From: Arcobacteraceae bacterium
GTDB lineage: Bacteria > Campylobacterota > Campylobacteria > Campylobacterales > Arcobacteraceae
Length of the DNA stretch: 64,000 nucleotides
Direction: 5' to 3'
Assembly: GCA_021107755.1 (NCBI GenBank)
Contig: JAIOSF010000003.1
Coordinates: forward strand, 1 to 64,000
In this document: positions 28,095 through 36,569 of the stretch, piece after piece
Layout of the letters: every line of letters begins with the position of its first letter
Numbering within the stretch: position 1 is the first letter of the stretch
Notes under the pieces: generated by a model
What the model saw: the letters and a program-made list of their open reading frames with translations, nothing else
The model's database searches: none
Told to the model about the DNA's origin: nothing
Program-made: the position numbers and the translations under genes

Positions 28095-28736
28095 TTAACT
28101 TGCTAATACATCTTCACCAAATACATCTTCTCTAATATGTCTTTTTTTCACATAGTTATTAAGCCCGATATGATTGTTATAACCAAGAACTTTTGCTATT
28201 TTTCTTACACTTAATCCAACACTCAATAGCTCTTCAATTTTATCTCTTTGTTGATCAAACTTTGATTTTTGAATTGTACCTTTTGGTTTTCCTAAAGATA
28301 CACCATCTAGTTTTTTTGCAGTTAGTGCTTCTTTTGTTCTTAAACTCATTAAATCTTTTTCAAGATTTATAGTCATACCAATCACACCAAGAATCATTTT
28401 TGTAAGCATATCATCACTACTAACAAAATCTAAATTTTGAGATACACTAATAATTCTTACCCCATGACTTAATAAAAACTTTATATTTTTTAATATAGAA
28501 GCAGTTGTTCTTCCAAAGACATTAATATCATATACAACAACCACACAACCATTTTTACATGTTTCTAATATCTTTTGAATATTTGTTTCTTCATCTGGAA
28601 TACTCACTTCAACTTCGATATTTTTATCTAATTGTAGCTTACGCTCTTTGATGTATTTTGCAATTCCTATTGCTTGTGCATCAGTATATTCATCATTATT
28701 TTTATTTACCCTTATAAAACTTACAACTTTTTCCAT
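28095..28736 (-). CDS. Serine-recombinase-like protein lacking the catalytic serine
   Basis: 213 residues. The N-terminal ~140 residues follow the resolvase/invertase fold (VVSFIRVNKNN; VVVVYDINVFGRTT; GVRIISVSQNL; an E-helix with TKEALTAKKLDGVSLGKPKG), and the C-terminus has a Hin-like helix-turn-helix (LSVGLSVRKIAKVLGYN). At the position of the nucleophile in YxRVST the sequence is RVNK, and one of the two conserved arginines of DRLxR is lost (DINVFGR). It therefore probably binds DNA without cutting, perhaps as a regulator. No inverted repeat pair flanks an invertible segment that I can see. Confidence 0.72.
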   Translation of the reverse strand: MEKVVSFIRVNKNNDEYTDAQAIGIAKYIKERKLQLDKNIEVEVSIPDEETNIQKILETCKNGCVVVVYDINVFGRTTASILKNIKFLLSHGVRIISVSQNLDFVSSDDMLTKMILGVIGMTINLEKDLMSLRTKEALTAKKLDGVSLGKPKGTIQKSKFDQQRDKIEELLSVGLSVRKIAKVLGYNNHIGLNNYVKKRHIREDVFGEDVLAS

Positions 28737-28898
28737 GAGATATCCTTATATATTTTGTATTATTTAAATATATATAATAATACAATTTTTATTAGTTTTA
28801 ATTTAAAACTTATACAAAATGTTAACATTTATATTCTTAAACTAATATTAAGAATTGTTTAAATTAACTTAAAAATCTATTCAAAAGTGCTTTTTAGC

Positions 28899-28930
28899 TA
28901 AAATACAAAAAAATAAAGGTTTAAAAGTTG
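28899..28930 (+). promoter_or_regulatory. Putative extended -10 promoter and TTG start of ubiX
   Basis: TAGC-TAAAAT (-10 hexamer 28899-28904) is the form common before genes in this window. Transcription would start near 28911, leaving a short leader with AAAGG (28915-28919) ahead of the TTG at 28928. The adjoining 190-bp region is otherwise featureless AT-rich DNA shared with the divergent recombinase-like gene. Confidence 0.4.
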
Positions 28931-29506
28931 AATAATCAAAACAGCATAAAGAGATTAGTTGTTGGAATATCAGGTGCGTCAGGAGTACAGTTAGGATTGA
29001 AATTTATTGATTTCATCCCTAATGATATAGAGATTTATCTAGTATTATCAAAAAGTGCTAAATATACTTTATCTTTAGAATCAAAAGATAATGATTTTTT
29101 TCATTACTCCTCAAACAAAAATATCACTGTGTATGAGGATACTGAGCTAGGAGCTCCTGTATCCTCTGGTTCTTTTCAAACAGATGCTTTTATAATAGTT
29201 CCTTGTAGTATGAATACTTTAGCCAAATGTACAGTTGGAATATCAGACACACTTATCACAAGAGTATTTAGTGTTATGCTAAAAGAGAAACGTAATATTG
29301 TTATAGCACCTCGTGAAATGCCATACAATACAATACAACTAGAAAACATGTCAAAGCTTTCATCTCTTGGTGTTACTATAGCACCTCCTGTTATTGGATA
29401 TTATAGTGATCAACAAACTTTAGAAGATATGGAGAAATTTATCATTGGAAAATGGTTTGATTTACTTCATATAAAGCATAATTTATTTAAAAGATGGGGA
29501 GAATAA
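28928..29506 (+). CDS. ubiX: Flavin prenyltransferase UbiX
   Basis: 192 residues of the UbiX/Pad1 type. RLVVGISGASGVQLGL is the FMN-binding start, VPCSMNTLAKCTVGISDTLITR is the conserved SMNTLA region, KRNIVIAPREMPYN and VTIAPPVIGYYS complete the active site. It prenylates FMN with dimethylallyl phosphate to supply the cofactor of UbiD-type decarboxylases in quinone synthesis. TTG start after AAAGG. It is followed by coaD and tmk in the same direction. Confidence 0.94.
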   Translation: MNNQNSIKRLVVGISGASGVQLGLKFIDFIPNDIEIYLVLSKSAKYTLSLESKDNDFFHYSSNKNITVYEDTELGAPVSSGSFQTDAFIIVPCSMNTLAKCTVGISDTLITRVFSVMLKEKRNIVIAPREMPYNTIQLENMSKLSSLGVTIAPPVIGYYSDQQTLEDMEKFIIGKWFDLLHIKHNLFKRWGE

Positions 29507-29511
29507 AGAGT

Positions 29512-30006
29512 ATGGGTCATACAAATAGAAGAGCAATATATAGTGGTACATTTGATCCTATAACAAATGGTCACATGGATATATTAAAAAGGGGATTAAA
29601 GGTATACGATGAGATTATTATTGCTGTTGCGACATCTAGCTCAAAAAGACCAATGTTTAACCTTAATAGTAGAGTAAAACTTATACAAGAAGCGATTAAA
29701 GACCTAGATGGACTTACCGTTGAGTCATTTGATACTCTCATTGTTGACTTTGCAAAAAAGAAAAATGTGTATAATATTATAAGAGGTTTAAGAACTAACA
29801 CTGACTTTGAATATGAACTTCAAATGTCTTATGCTAATAGCTCTTTAGATAAAGATATCGATACAGTATTTTTAATGCCAGCTTTAAAAAATGCATTTGT
29901 AAGTTCCTCTATTGTTAGAGAACTTATACGATTCAATGGTGACTATTCGCATCTAGTCCCAACAAATATACAAGATCAAATAAAGGAAGAAGTAAAATGT
30001 ATGTAA
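29512..30006 (+). CDS. coaD: Phosphopantetheine adenylyltransferase
   Basis: Makes dephospho-CoA from phosphopantetheine and ATP. The nucleotidyltransferase motif YSGTFDPITNGHMDI (TxGH as TNGH), SSSKRPMF, NIIRGLRTNTDFEYE and the late SSSIVRELIRFNGD are all CoaD signatures. I choose ATG 29512 (164 residues, MGHTNRRAIYSG), which is closer to family length and follows a GGGAG/AAAGAG stretch; an in-frame ATG at 29494 would add six residues and overlap ubiX. It overlaps tmk by 10 bp. Confidence 0.95.
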   Translation: MGHTNRRAIYSGTFDPITNGHMDILKRGLKVYDEIIIAVATSSSKRPMFNLNSRVKLIQEAIKDLDGLTVESFDTLIVDFAKKKNVYNIIRGLRTNTDFEYELQMSYANSSLDKDIDTVFLMPALKNAFVSSSIVRELIRFNGDYSHLVPTNIQDQIKEEVKCM

Positions 30007-30584
30007 TCATAGAAGGTATAGACACAGCTGGAAAATCAACACAACTAGACATATTACAACAAAAATATCCAGAGGCAATCTTCACCAAAGAACCAGGTGG
30101 TACAGACATTGGTATAAAGATAAGAGAGATGGTACTAAATGGTGAAGCTAAATCAAAAGTAGCTGAGATGTTTTTATTTTTAGCTGATAGAGCTGAGCAT
30201 AGTTATGAGATTGTTAAAAAGCATAAAGATGAGATTGTTATAAGTGATAGAGGGTTTTTAAGTGGTATTGCTTATGCAAAAACTGCCCCACTAGAGATTG
30301 CTATTAGCCTTAATATTATGGCTTTAAATGGTGCTATGCCAAGCAAAATAATAATACTTGAGTTAACAAAAGAGGAACTAGAATATAGACTTTCGCAAAA
30401 ACAAGCAGATAGTATAGAAAAAAGAGGTAGTGCTTACCTACTTGAGATACAACAAAGAATGATAGATGCAATTGAGATGATCAATAGTATGGGGCAAGTA
30501 AGAATTGATCTTTTAAGAGTTGATGCAAGACAGCCTATTGATACTATAGCAACTCAAATAGAGAACTTTTTAGAGAAAAGCTAA
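29997..30584 (+). CDS. tmk: Thymidylate kinase
   Basis: 195 residues. Walker A in EGIDTAGKSTQ, the DR motif TKEPGGTDIG, RAEHSYEIV and ISDRGFLSGIAY (dTMP-binding) identify Tmk, which makes dTDP from dTMP. It starts inside the coaD stop region and is the last gene of the ubiX-coaD-tmk run, ending three bases before the facing EAL gene. Confidence 0.95.
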   Translation: MYVIIEGIDTAGKSTQLDILQQKYPEAIFTKEPGGTDIGIKIREMVLNGEAKSKVAEMFLFLADRAEHSYEIVKKHKDEIVISDRGFLSGIAYAKTAPLEIAISLNIMALNGAMPSKIIILELTKEELEYRLSQKQADSIEKRGSAYLLEIQQRMIDAIEMINSMGQVRIDLLRVDARQPIDTIATQIENFLEKS

Positions 30585-30587
30585 TAG

Positions 30588-32207
30588 TTAGAAAGAGGTT
30601 AATGAGGGTTTAGGTATAGGTGCTGAAAAATGGTACCCTTGAGAATAAGTAGTCCCTAGATCTTTTGTTATTTGAAAGATCTCTTCACTTTCAACATATT
30701 CTGCTATTGTTTTGAGATTTAAACTTTTTGCAAATTCAATAATTGTTTTAACCACTTTATAACTATTTTCATCATGTGCTATATTTTTTATTAAAGAAGC
30801 GTCTATCTTTAAATAATCTACATTCATTTTTAATAGGTGTTCAAAATTTGAATATCCACTTCCAAAATCATCAATTGCTACTTTACAACCAAGAGCTTTT
30901 ACCTCTTTTATAAAGTCAAATAATAGATCATAGTTTTTAATACCTTCATCCTCTAGTATCTCCCAAACAACCCTACTTGCAACATCATATTTCTGTAGTT
31001 TTTCTTTTACAAAATCTATAAAATCACTATCTTGAATATCTTCATAAGAAACATTAATTGAAAATTCAAAATCTAAATTTTCAAACTGTTGAAATGATTT
31101 TTCTATCACTATTTTGGTAATATTTGCATACTGGTTTGCTTTTTTAGAAACTTCTAAAAAGAAAAAGGGTGCTATAACTTTCCCCTCATCTAACATTCTT
31201 ACTAAACACTCATACTTATCAACTTTCATCGTTTCATTGTTTACTAAAGGTTGAAAATAGACAATTATATTATCGCTATCCATAGCTTTTTTAAGCTTTT
31301 TAGTCCATAACATATTTTTTTCATATTCTCTTATATTATCAAGCTCTTCATAAAATACTAAATAATTTTTATGTTGCTGCTTTGCTGCATGTAAAGCTAA
31401 ATCAGCAGTGATAAGCTTATTGTTTTTTGGTGAAAATGTTATTCCTGCTGTTGCTCGTATATCAATCTCATGTTCACCTTCATAAATCACATTACTTTCG
31501 ATAGAACCTAAGGTAAACATTACCATATCTTTAAAATCTTGCTTAGTTAAACCTACATTTGCTAAACAATATACATCTGCTGAGAATTTATAAAGGATAA
31601 TTTTGTCTTTTACAAACTTAATCATCTCGTTAATAATACCAACAACTTTTTTTAAAATAACATCCCCTATTCTATGTCCAAAAAAATCATTAATCTCTTT
31701 AAAAGAATTAATATCAATTACTGCTAATGCATTTATTCCTAAATCGGCATTTTGTACATCATGAATTAGTTTTGCTCTATTTGGTAATTGTGTAAGATTA
31801 TCTATGTAAAGAAGTTTTTTTATATTACTTTCATGTTCTAACTCTTTTTGATACAACATCTTACAAAACTTTATTTTGTTAAATACTATATATTCATATT
31901 GTTTTATATCAATAATATCATAAATTAACAGATGGTTAAATTGTTCAAGATTATCATACTCGCCAACGAGTAAAATTGGTATTTCATCAGATTTTGTATT
32001 ATGTTTTAATTGTAATTCATTTAAAATATCTAATCTAAAATAATTAGTATTTACAATGATTATATGTATATTATAAGACTCTAGATACTTTTTAATTGCA
32101 TCTTGATTATGCCCATGGTAAATTGCCTTGTCACTTATTGATGCCAAGATATCTGTTGTAAGATAAAAATTAGAATTATCATCAATCAGTAATATATTAT
32201 AAATCAT
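30588..32207 (-). CDS. EAL-domain c-di-GMP phosphodiesterase with degenerate receiver and GGDEF domains
   Basis: 539 residues. Residues 1-~110 look like a receiver fold (LLIDDN near the start), but the phosphorylation site position reads VNTN, with Asn for Asp. A GGDEF-like domain follows (IDNLTQLPNRAKL at its start), but the signature is FSADVYC, so cyclase activity is lost. The EAL domain (about 290-539) keeps its essentials: ECLVRM, Asn in INVSYED, Glu in VWEILE, DDFGSGYSN, LKID and AEYVES. It should degrade c-di-GMP; the dead domains may sense a ligand or allosterically control it. It converges on tmk with almost no space between. Confidence 0.88.
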   Translation of the reverse strand: MIYNILLIDDNSNFYLTTDILASISDKAIYHGHNQDAIKKYLESYNIHIIIVNTNYFRLDILNELQLKHNTKSDEIPILLVGEYDNLEQFNHLLIYDIIDIKQYEYIVFNKIKFCKMLYQKELEHESNIKKLLYIDNLTQLPNRAKLIHDVQNADLGINALAVIDINSFKEINDFFGHRIGDVILKKVVGIINEMIKFVKDKIILYKFSADVYCLANVGLTKQDFKDMVMFTLGSIESNVIYEGEHEIDIRATAGITFSPKNNKLITADLALHAAKQQHKNYLVFYEELDNIREYEKNMLWTKKLKKAMDSDNIIVYFQPLVNNETMKVDKYECLVRMLDEGKVIAPFFFLEVSKKANQYANITKIVIEKSFQQFENLDFEFSINVSYEDIQDSDFIDFVKEKLQKYDVASRVVWEILEDEGIKNYDLLFDFIKEVKALGCKVAIDDFGSGYSNFEHLLKMNVDYLKIDASLIKNIAHDENSYKVVKTIIEFAKSLNLKTIAEYVESEEIFQITKDLGTTYSQGYHFSAPIPKPSLTSF

Positions 32208-32251
32208 ATAGAATTATACATAATTAGTTATTAATCCTACTTAATCTTTTT

Positions 32252-33046
32252 CTAGCTAATGATTGCACTTAAATAACCAACAACACGACTTTTGTCACCG
32301 CTAGTGTCAGCACTTGTTCTATAATCAATAATTTTTGTTTTTAAAGTAAGTTCTTTTGCAACTTTTAACATAGCTTTAATACCAATCATACCGCAGGCCT
32401 CACAACCTTCATTCAATAATTTAATATCTTTTTTCTGTATAGCTTCTACACAAATACTATCTTTTACTTTTGCTTCTTCTAGGGTATAAAAATGGCTTAG
32501 ATCACTACTAATTACAACTAAATTTTTTTCATCTTTCATCAAATACTCAATAACTTTAGCAATATTGTTAAAATCACAATCGCTATAAACCATCTCCACA
32601 ACTTCCACATTACCAGCATAATATTTTATAAAAGGAAATTGCGTTTCTGTTGAGTGTTCACAATGTACTTTATCATCAAATCCTAAAAAGTCAAATTTAT
32701 CTATAAGTTTCTGGGTTAACTTTCTATTTATAACTAAGTCTCCAAAAGGTGTAGGATAACTATCATATAAAGCAACACTTGCACCACTAAATGCAAACTT
32801 ATGGGAAGGTCCAATCACTATAATATTTTTTATATCTTGTGGTATATATCTATAGACCATATTTGCAGTAAACCCACTATAGATATATCCAGCATGTGGT
32901 ACTATTATCGCTTTTGAGTCTATTGTTGTATCTGTTGTAATATTATTCTTTTCTAATACTTGATTAAAATGCTCTATATATCTTGCAACTTCATCTTTAT
33001 CATTTGGATAAAAAGTACCTGATACTGCCAATTTTCTCTCACTCAT
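32252..33046 (-). CDS. AmmeMemoRadiSam system protein B (MEMO1 family)
   Basis: 264 residues with the MEMO fold of the LigB dioxygenase superfamily: AVSGTFYPND, IIVPHAGYIYSGFTA (first metal-like His), GPSHKFAFSGA (second), CEHSTETQFPF (third), and ISSDLSHF. The conserved histidines are all present. It lies in an operon with the radical SAM and AMMECR1 proteins (4-bp overlap). Human MEMO1 has been linked to metal handling and redox, but the bacterial reaction is not established; the three-gene association is the named AmmeMemoRadiSam set. Confidence 0.92.
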   Translation of the reverse strand: MSERKLAVSGTFYPNDKDEVARYIEHFNQVLEKNNITTDTTIDSKAIIVPHAGYIYSGFTANMVYRYIPQDIKNIIVIGPSHKFAFSGASVALYDSYPTPFGDLVINRKLTQKLIDKFDFLGFDDKVHCEHSTETQFPFIKYYAGNVEVVEMVYSDCDFNNIAKVIEYLMKDEKNLVVISSDLSHFYTLEEAKVKDSICVEAIQKKDIKLLNEGCEACGMIGIKAMLKVAKELTLKTKIIDYRTSADTSGDKSRVVGYLSAIIS

Positions 33047-33909
33047 AATAACCCTCCTACATTTCCTAAATAGATATTTTTCAATCCTGCACGATATCCT
33101 ATCTCTCTTGCTTTTTTTAGAATCTCTATTGATGTTCTAGGCAAATCCATCTCTTTATAATCTGGATGAAAAGCTGAAATATGCCAAACTATATCAGATC
33201 CTAGTTCATTTGCAATAAAAGATGCAATCTCTTCTAACTCCTTTTCACTGTCATTTTGTGTAGGGACAATAAGTGTGGTAATCTCTGTATGGATACCCTT
33301 TTTTACAAAGAACTTGAGATTATCCAAGATAACATCAAGCTTTCCTCCAAGATTTTTTTTATAATATTTCTCATCAAATGATTTTAAATCAACATTAAGA
33401 GCATCTATAAGCCCAACCATTGAAGTTCTTACTTCAGATGATTCAAAACCATTGGTTACCATAATATTTTTTAAGCCATTGTGATGTGCTAAATTAGCTA
33501 TATCTTTAATATATGGAAAAAATATTGTTGGTTCATTGTAAGTATATGAGATAGATTCACATTTATAATGTAAAGCAAGATCTACTATATTTTGTGGAGA
33601 ATAGTATTGTTTTTTATTTATTTTATCTGTTTGGGAGAGTTGCCAGTTCTGACAAAAAGAGCAATGAAAGTTACATCCAACTGTCCCTATAGAAAAAGTT
33701 TTTGTTTGAGGCAAAAAATGGTACAAAGGTTTTTTCTCAATTGGATCAATATTTATGGCATTTGGATACCCATATACTAAACACTCTATTTTGTCCCCTA
33801 CATTTTTATTTACTTTACAAAGTCCAACCTGTCCTTCGTTTATATTACAATAGTGTCCACATAAAAGACACTTTATTTTATCGTTTGAAGTTGGTTCATA
33901 AAAATTCAT
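33043..33909 (-). CDS. amrS: AmmeMemoRadiSam system radical SAM enzyme
   Basis: 288 residues. An N-terminal Cys cluster (CLLCGHYCNI..GQVGLCKV) is followed by the radical SAM CX3CX2C motif in GCNFHCSFCQNWQLS, a SYTYNEPTIFF segment and MVTNGF, as in PflA-like activases. It binds a [4Fe-4S] cluster and S-adenosylmethionine; substrate unknown. Its stop overlaps the MEMO gene start by 4 bp and AMMECR1 lies one base upstream. Symbol follows the common AmrS name for this subfamily. Confidence 0.92.
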   Translation of the reverse strand: MNFYEPTSNDKIKCLLCGHYCNINEGQVGLCKVNKNVGDKIECLVYGYPNAINIDPIEKKPLYHFLPQTKTFSIGTVGCNFHCSFCQNWQLSQTDKINKKQYYSPQNIVDLALHYKCESISYTYNEPTIFFPYIKDIANLAHHNGLKNIMVTNGFESSEVRTSMVGLIDALNVDLKSFDEKYYKKNLGGKLDVILDNLKFFVKKGIHTEITTLIVPTQNDSEKELEEIASFIANELGSDIVWHISAFHPDYKEMDLPRTSIEILKKAREIGYRAGLKNIYLGNVGGLL

Positions 33910-33910
33910 T

Positions 33911-34474
33911 TTATTGCTCCATAATTTTATCTACTTTATAGGTAAATATCTCCGGTGCCTCTTCAACTTTTGCTGGGTCTAGTCCAGCTTTTTGAAAAAG
34001 ATGTACCATAAAACTATCAAAATCAGGAAGCTGTTCCCATACTTGTGGTAAAAAGGTTCCTTGATGTTCTCCTAATCTTAAAATAACACCATCTTCACCT
34101 GCTACTATTTTTGTTCGTAAATCATCAAAACCATTGTAAACAACCTTTTTTATAGGTCCAATAATAGATATCTCAATTTTAATCTGCTCAAATTCCTCTT
34201 TTGTTAAAGGGCTAAATCGAGGATCTTCAAATGCGGCTTTTCTAGCATTTGTAGTTAAATCATCAAATAGTGTTGTATGAGGAACAAGTGAACCAATACA
34301 TCCCCGTAAATTTCCATCTTTAGTGATAGTTACAAAAGTTGCGCCCATCTTAGAAAAATTTGGAAGTTTCTTTAAGAAGTCCTCTTTTTTTAATGTTTGC
34401 TTATCATTCAAGTTATCAAATATGGTAATCCTAACTAAATCTATTAATAATTTTCCAACAGTTTCTATCTCCAT
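33911..34474 (-). CDS. AmmeMemoRadiSam system protein A (AMMECR1 family)
   Basis: 187 residues. The family-defining LRGCIGS motif is present (NLRGCIGSLV), with FVTITKDG before it and the Cys-independent C-terminal FLPQVWEQLPD segment. AMMECR1 proteins are conserved from archaea to humans but have no established reaction; the Cys in the motif has been proposed as functional. First gene of the three-gene operon, divergent from metG. Confidence 0.92.
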   Translation of the reverse strand: MEIETVGKLLIDLVRITIFDNLNDKQTLKKEDFLKKLPNFSKMGATFVTITKDGNLRGCIGSLVPHTTLFDDLTTNARKAAFEDPRFSPLTKEEFEQIKIEISIIGPIKKVVYNGFDDLRTKIVAGEDGVILRLGEHQGTFLPQVWEQLPDFDSFMVHLFQKAGLDPAKVEEAPEIFTYKVDKIMEQ

Positions 34475-34548
34475 TACTACAACCTTTTCTAATTTAGTTT
34501 ATTATAGCAAATAATAATCATTTCATCAATCTATAAAAAAAATTTAGA

Positions 34549-34590
34549 TATAATCGCGGATAATAATATAAAGAATAAAGAAATTCAAGG
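34549..34590 (+). promoter_or_regulatory. Putative metG promoter and ribosome site
   Basis: TTTAGA-TATAAT with the -10 at 34549-34554 predicts a start near 34561. AAGGA at about 34586-34590 precedes the metG ATG (34598) by 7 bases. The divergent AMMECR1 gene begins at 34474, so this 120-bp gap serves both. Confidence 0.5.
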
Positions 34591-34597
34591 AACACAA

Positions 34598-36559
34598 ATG
34601 TCAGATTCATGTAAAAAAGTATATATAACAACCCCTATCTATTATGTTAATGATGTAGCGCACATAGGTCACGCTTACACAACTATAATTGCAGATATGT
34701 TAGCGAGATATTCACGACTTGTGGGGTATGATACTTTTTTCTTAACAGGTACTGACGAACATGGTCAAAAAATAGCAGACAGTGCAACATCTAGAGGGAA
34801 AACTCCAAAAGAATATGCAGATGAAGTTAGTGGAAAATTTAAACAACTTTGGGATGATTTTGATATCTCTTATGACAAATTTATACGAACTACAGATGAA
34901 GAACATAAAATAGGTGTACAAAAAGCATTCGAAAAGATGTATGCAAAAGGTGACATATACAAAGGTCACTATGAGGGTAACTACTGTGTAAGTTGTGAGA
35001 CTTTTTTTACAGAAGCTCAACTTATGGATGGGGAGGGGTGTCCTGATTGTGGAAAACCTACAACTGTTGTAAAAGAGGAGAGTTACTTTTTCAAACTTAC
35101 TAACTATGAAGATAAACTTCTTGAGCTTTATAAAAATAACCCAGAGTTTATACTCCCAAAAGCAAAAGCAAAAGAGATAGTAAACTTTGTAAGTGGTGGA
35201 CTAAATGACCTTTCTATTTCAAGAACAAGTTTTGATTGGGGTATAAAACTACCTGAATCTATGAACGATGATAAACATGTAATGTATGTATGGCTTGATG
35301 CACTTTTAAACTATATTACAGGACTGGGATATGGAACAGATGAAAAAAATATGCAATACTGGCCAGCAAAAGTACAACTTGTAGGAAAAGATATCCTTAG
35401 ATTTCACTCTATTTTTTGGCCAGCATTTTTAATGAGTCTTGATTTACCACTTCCTGATCATATTGCAGCTCATGGTTGGTGGACAAGAGATGGTGAAAAG
35501 ATGTCAAAATCAAAAGGAAATGTAGTAGACCCAAAAGAGGTAGCTGATGCTTACGGACTTGATGCATTTAGATATTTTATGCTTAGAGAAGTTCCTTTTG
35601 GTCAAGATGGTGACTTCTCTCAAAGAGCTTTAATGGATAGAATCAACTCCGACTTAGGAAATGACTTAGGAAATTTACTAAACAGAATCCAAGGGATGAG
35701 TGGAAAATATTTTGATTTTAAAGTTACTAGTAAAGATGTGGCAAAATATCATCAAAAAGAGTTAGATGATGTAGATACATTATTAGAAAATGCAGAACCA
35801 CTTATCTATAATATGCAAATCAATAGATATCTTGAAGAGATTTGGAAAGTACTAACTATAGCTAACAAAGCAATAGGAGACTATGAGCCTTGGACTATGA
35901 TGAAAAATGGACGAGAAGAGGAAGCTATGGCTTTGGTGGCACTTATTACAAATATCATGGCAAAAGTTTCACTACTACTTGATAGTGTTATGCCAGAAAA
36001 AATTTCTAAAATTGCATCTTCATTAGGTATTGAAATCTCAACAGAAAACTATAATAAACTTCTAAAAAATAAAGAGTTAATAGCTGATACAACTATCACT
36101 AAAATTGATGCCCTATTCCCAAGAATTGAAGAGGAGTTAATAGCAACAGCAGATGTACAAAAAACAGAATCTGTAGTTGAAAAACCTCGAAAAGAAGCTG
36201 CAAAGCAAGAGGAAAAAACAGAAGAACCAGACAATCTTATCACTATTGATCAGTTTTTTGAAACAACATTAAAAATAGGTACAATTGTAGAGGCCCAAGA
36301 GGTTCCAAAGTCAAAAAAACTTTTAAAACTTCAAGTTGATGTGGGTGAAGCAAACCCTCGACAAATACTTGCAGGTATCAAAGAGTTTTATAGTGCTGAG
36401 TCTTTAGTGGGAACACAAGCTTGTGTGGTAGCTAACCTAAAACCAGCAAAACTAATGGGTATGGTAAGTGAAGGTATGCTTCTTGCAGCAAAAGATGAAA
36501 ATGGACTACACTTATTAAGACCCGAAGCATCTAAAATAGCTGGAACTAAAGTAAGCTAG
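34598..36559 (+). CDS. metG: Methionyl-tRNA synthetase
   Basis: A 653-residue class I synthetase charging tRNA-Met. TTPIYYVNDVAHIGHAYTT contains HIGH; a zinc knuckle CVSCETFF..CPDC follows; EKMSKSKGN is the KMSKS loop; a C-terminal tRNA-binding domain (ITIDQFFETTLKIGTIVEAQ to the end, about 545-653) provides dimerisation and tRNA binding. The Glu/Lys-rich linker (about 520-545) is typical. Single-zinc type, as in Campylobacterota. Confidence 0.97.
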   Translation: MSDSCKKVYITTPIYYVNDVAHIGHAYTTIIADMLARYSRLVGYDTFFLTGTDEHGQKIADSATSRGKTPKEYADEVSGKFKQLWDDFDISYDKFIRTTDEEHKIGVQKAFEKMYAKGDIYKGHYEGNYCVSCETFFTEAQLMDGEGCPDCGKPTTVVKEESYFFKLTNYEDKLLELYKNNPEFILPKAKAKEIVNFVSGGLNDLSISRTSFDWGIKLPESMNDDKHVMYVWLDALLNYITGLGYGTDEKNMQYWPAKVQLVGKDILRFHSIFWPAFLMSLDLPLPDHIAAHGWWTRDGEKMSKSKGNVVDPKEVADAYGLDAFRYFMLREVPFGQDGDFSQRALMDRINSDLGNDLGNLLNRIQGMSGKYFDFKVTSKDVAKYHQKELDDVDTLLENAEPLIYNMQINRYLEEIWKVLTIANKAIGDYEPWTMMKNGREEEAMALVALITNIMAKVSLLLDSVMPEKISKIASSLGIEISTENYNKLLKNKELIADTTITKIDALFPRIEEELIATADVQKTESVVEKPRKEAAKQEEKTEEPDNLITIDQFFETTLKIGTIVEAQEVPKSKKLLKLQVDVGEANPRQILAGIKEFYSAESLVGTQACVVANLKPAKLMGMVSEGMLLAAKDENGLHLLRPEASKIAGTKVS

Positions 36560-36569
36560 TAACCCTCTT

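Noticed and set aside
28095-28736. Recombinase-like gene as evidence of a prophage or integron
   Set aside because: Active-site residues are missing and there are no phage, attachment-site or cassette features nearby.
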